From the NCBI RefSeq assembly GCF_041262525.1, contig NZ_JBGCCK010000009.1, positions 124,001 through 188,000 on the forward strand: a DNA stretch of 64,000 nt, read 5' to 3'. Positions within the stretch are counted from its first letter, which is position 1. Each line of letters begins with the position of its first letter. Shown in pieces: positions 62,599-64,000 of the stretch. A model generated the notes under the pieces. It made no database searches. It was not told where the DNA came from and saw only the letters and a program-made list of their open reading frames with translations. A program made the position numbers and the translations under genes. The DNA is from Streptacidiphilus sp041262525. GTDB taxonomy: Bacteria > Actinomycetota > Actinomycetes > Streptomycetales > Streptomycetaceae.

Positions 62599-63127
62599 GC
62601 CACGCCCAGGCGTCGATCCGCTGCCCGGCATCGGGTCGTCCGCGGCGGCCGGCCGGCACGGTCTCCGCGAGGAGACGATCGCCGGCGGGCACGCGGGGAC
62701 GAGGAATGCGTACGGCATGAGCGCCGACCGACCGCAGCGCCGACCGACGCTCAAGGTCGGTGTGCGGACGGACGTCCAGATGTGACCGGGCGTCACTCCG
62801 CCGGCGCAGCGCGAAGGCCAGCACCGGCGCGGCCGACAACAGCAGCAGGAGAAAGGCCAGCAGCGGCGGGCGGGTTGGCGCCGCGGCGCCGACGCCCGCC
62901 GGAGTGGTGACCCCCATGGTGGCGTCGGCCCAGCGGAAGGTCGCCACGGCGGCCAGCAGCAGGGCCAGCACCAGCGCGCCGGTGAGCAGCCGCAGTGCGG
63001 CCCGGAAGGCGCGGTCGGCTCGGACGGGATGGCCGCCGCCGCGCGTCCGGGCGCCGGTCCACAGGACCAGCGCGGCGGCCAGTCCGACTCCGGTGGCCGC
63101 GGTGAGAAACAGTGGATCGAGGCTCAT
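62582..63127 (-). CDS. Hypothetical membrane protein (three TMS)
   Basis: A 181-residue protein with three hydrophobic segments: FLTAATGVGLAAALVLWT, LRLLTGALVLALLLAAVATF and LLAFLLLLLSAAPVLAFALR. A basic, Arg-rich C-terminal tail of about 60 residues follows. No family recognised. The ATG at 63127 has GGAGGGG seven bases upstream. The 3' end overlaps hemQ by 17 bases on the opposite strand. A GGAGCCAGGT-type inverted repeat lies 24 bases upstream of the start. Confidence 0.6.
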   Translation of the reverse strand: MSLDPLFLTAATGVGLAAALVLWTGARTRGGGHPVRADRAFRAALRLLTGALVLALLLAAVATFRWADATMGVTTPAGVGAAAPTRPPLLAFLLLLLSAAPVLAFALRRRSDARSHLDVRPHTDLERRSALRSVGAHAVRIPRPRVPAGDRLLAETVPAGRRGRPDAGQRIDAWAWPRRGR

Positions 63128-63150
63128 TACGACACCCCTCCAAAGAGCGG

Positions 63151-63179
63151 TGGAGCCAGGTCCCCCGCACCTGGCTCCA
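63151..63179. promoter_or_regulatory. Inverted repeat upstream of the membrane-protein gene
   Basis: TGGAGCCAGGT (63151-63161) and ACCTGGCTCCA (63169-63179) are perfect inverted arms around seven bases, in the 164-base gap between the PIN-domain gene and the membrane protein. It could be a weak terminator of the former or an operator for the latter. Confidence 0.4.
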
Positions 63180-63291
63180 TGGGGAGAGCATGGCTCCCGG
63201 GCGTTCCCCTCGGAAGAGTGGAGCGCGATTCTCAGAGCTAGATTTGAGCTTTCCCGGGTCGGGGCGACGGCAGGGGCTCGACACGGTCTCG

Positions 63292-63849
63292 TCACGTTGC
63301 CGTCAGGAACTCCTCGGGCCCCACGCTGCGCCGGTGCAGTCGGCGGCCGGCCTCGGTCATCCGCTGCAGCAGCCGGTGGGCCTCGACGGCGTCCAGCAAC
63401 TCCTCCCTGACCGCCGCGCGGACCAGGTCGTAGGTCTCCAAGGTGGTGATGCCGCGGCGGCGGGCGTAGCGGGTGGCGTCCCGGTCGTCCGAGATCCAGA
63501 CCGAGCGGCGGAACTCGGACTCCTTGGTGATCAGCGCCAGGGTCTCGGCCTCGCCCAGGTGCTGGGTGGGCCGCCGTCGGTCGCCGCCGAAGACGGCGCG
63601 GCGCAGGCGTTCCACTTCGGCGCGGGTGCCCGGGTCGGTGATCTCGACCGGCTCTCCCAGCGAGCCGCGCTCGGTGAGACCGGCGAGCGGCGGCAGATGA
63701 CGGGCGGACAGCCTGGCCTCGCGGGCGACGGCCTCGGACCAGCGGCCGCGGCCGTCCAGCACCTTTTCGAGCAGCGGCAGCCGGTCGACGGCCGCGAAGT
63801 TGCAGAGCACCGTGTTGTCGGGGAACCACCACTCGGTCGCGGCTGTCAT
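63292..63849 (-). CDS. PIN-like domain protein (putative toxin)
   Basis: A 185-residue protein with the acidic pattern of PIN ribonucleases: Asp in EWWFPDNTVLCNFAAVDRLP, Glu in LGEAETLALITKESE and the Asp cluster in VWISDDRDATRYARRR, then TLETYDLV. PIN proteins cut RNA and are often toxins. The ATG at 63849 overlaps the stop of the upstream HTH gene by four bases (ATGA). An antitoxin-toxin pair is therefore likely, though housekeeping PIN proteins exist. Confidence 0.75.
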   Translation of the reverse strand: MTAATEWWFPDNTVLCNFAAVDRLPLLEKVLDGRGRWSEAVAREARLSARHLPPLAGLTERGSLGEPVEITDPGTRAEVERLRRAVFGGDRRRPTQHLGEAETLALITKESEFRRSVWISDDRDATRYARRRGITTLETYDLVRAAVREELLDAVEAHRLLQRMTEAGRRLHRRSVGPEEFLTAT

Positions 63850-64000
63850 GGCTGATAGACCAACTCGCCTTCGTCGGCCCTGGATTCGGGTCGCTCCTCC
63901 CGTTGCTCGCCCAGGCGGGACTCGAGCTCGGACGGCGCCATGCCGAGCAGCGCGGCGAGCGGGCGCAGCGTCGTCTCGCCCGCCTCGAACGCGGACCAGA
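63846..64000 (-). CDS. HTH-type (XRE-like) protein, 5' end outside window
   Basis: The last 51 codons of a minus-strand gene entering from the right edge. The visible part begins WSAFEAGETTLRPLAALLGM, which fits the last helices of an XRE-type helix-turn-helix, and ends in a polar tail with GEQREERPESRADEGELVYQ. It overlaps the PIN-domain gene by four bases, so it is the probable antitoxin or regulator of that gene. The N-terminal part is not in the window. Confidence 0.6.
   Translation of the reverse strand, partial: WSAFEAGETTLRPLAALLGMAPSELESRLGEQREERPESRADEGELVYQP

Overview
The window looks like chromosomal DNA of a streptomycete (Streptomycetaceae: Streptomyces, Kitasatospora or Streptacidiphilus). 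Codon third positions are almost all G or C, many starts are GTG, adjacent genes often share 1-4 bases (ATGA, GTGA, TGATG), and intergenic DNA carries the dispersed palindrome with the core AGGGGCGCGGGGAACTGCGCG. From memory, the order arcB ... acnA ... ROK-xylFGH-dxs ... fadB-fadA-rnd-response regulator-DUF3000-hemE ... hemY-hemQ resembles the S. coelicolor segment around SCO5976-SCO6042. That comparison is recollection, not a search.

Layout. (1) 1-7530: a PheT-like C-terminal fragment, a heterodimeric ABC exporter pair, an LLM-type flavin/F420 oxidoreductase, a LuxR-type regulator and an IS5-type transposase fragment. This resembles one end of a specialised-metabolite or peptide cluster lying mostly upstream of the window. 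(2) 7551-12178: a VOC protein, then the bacterial Hen1-Pnkp RNA repair pair. (3) 12186-15576: a minus-strand operon of circularly permuted ATP-grasp, alpha-E and transglutaminase proteins. (4) 15711-22262: an acetyltransferase, ArcB-type ornithine carbamoyltransferase, a two-component system, and a WYL regulator divergent from a DHA2 exporter with a clear operator between them. (5) 22339-25323: an operon of a PaaK-like adenylate-forming enzyme, a small unknown protein and a nitroreductase-fold protein. (6) 25481-30576: aconitase, an acetyltransferase, a metallo-beta-lactamase-fold hydrolase and a frameshifted small gene behind a possible SOS-type leaderless promoter. (7) 30589-37391: a PadR-ABC-FtsX operon, a second LLM oxidoreductase, and TetR divergent from a GH1 beta-glucosidase. 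(8) 37472-41332: two tandem secreted triple-repeat proteins and an MFS transporter. (9) 41564-48382: a ROK regulator, a xylose-type ABC importer (xylFGH) and dxs. (10) 48401-64000: a membrane glycosyltransferase whose 5' end abuts a dispersed repeat, a thioredoxin-fold protein without CxxC, the fadB-fadA beta-oxidation pair, RNase D, an atypical response regulator, DUF3000, heme genes (hemE, hemY, hemQ), a DUF4349 lipoprotein, a small membrane protein and a PIN/XRE toxin-antitoxin-like pair cut by the window end.

How the parts work together. The clearest functional units are exporter plus tailoring enzyme plus regulator at the left edge, RNA 3'-end methylation plus end-healing and ligation (Hen1/Pnkp), xylose uptake next to DXP synthase, beta-oxidation (FadB/FadA), and the coproporphyrin-dependent heme branch (HemY/CgoX and HemQ/ChdC). 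The least explained units are the PheT paralogue beside the exporters, the PaaK/DUF/nitroreductase operon, and the paired secreted triple-repeat proteins.

I saw no tRNA, rRNA, CRISPR array or complete insertion sequence.
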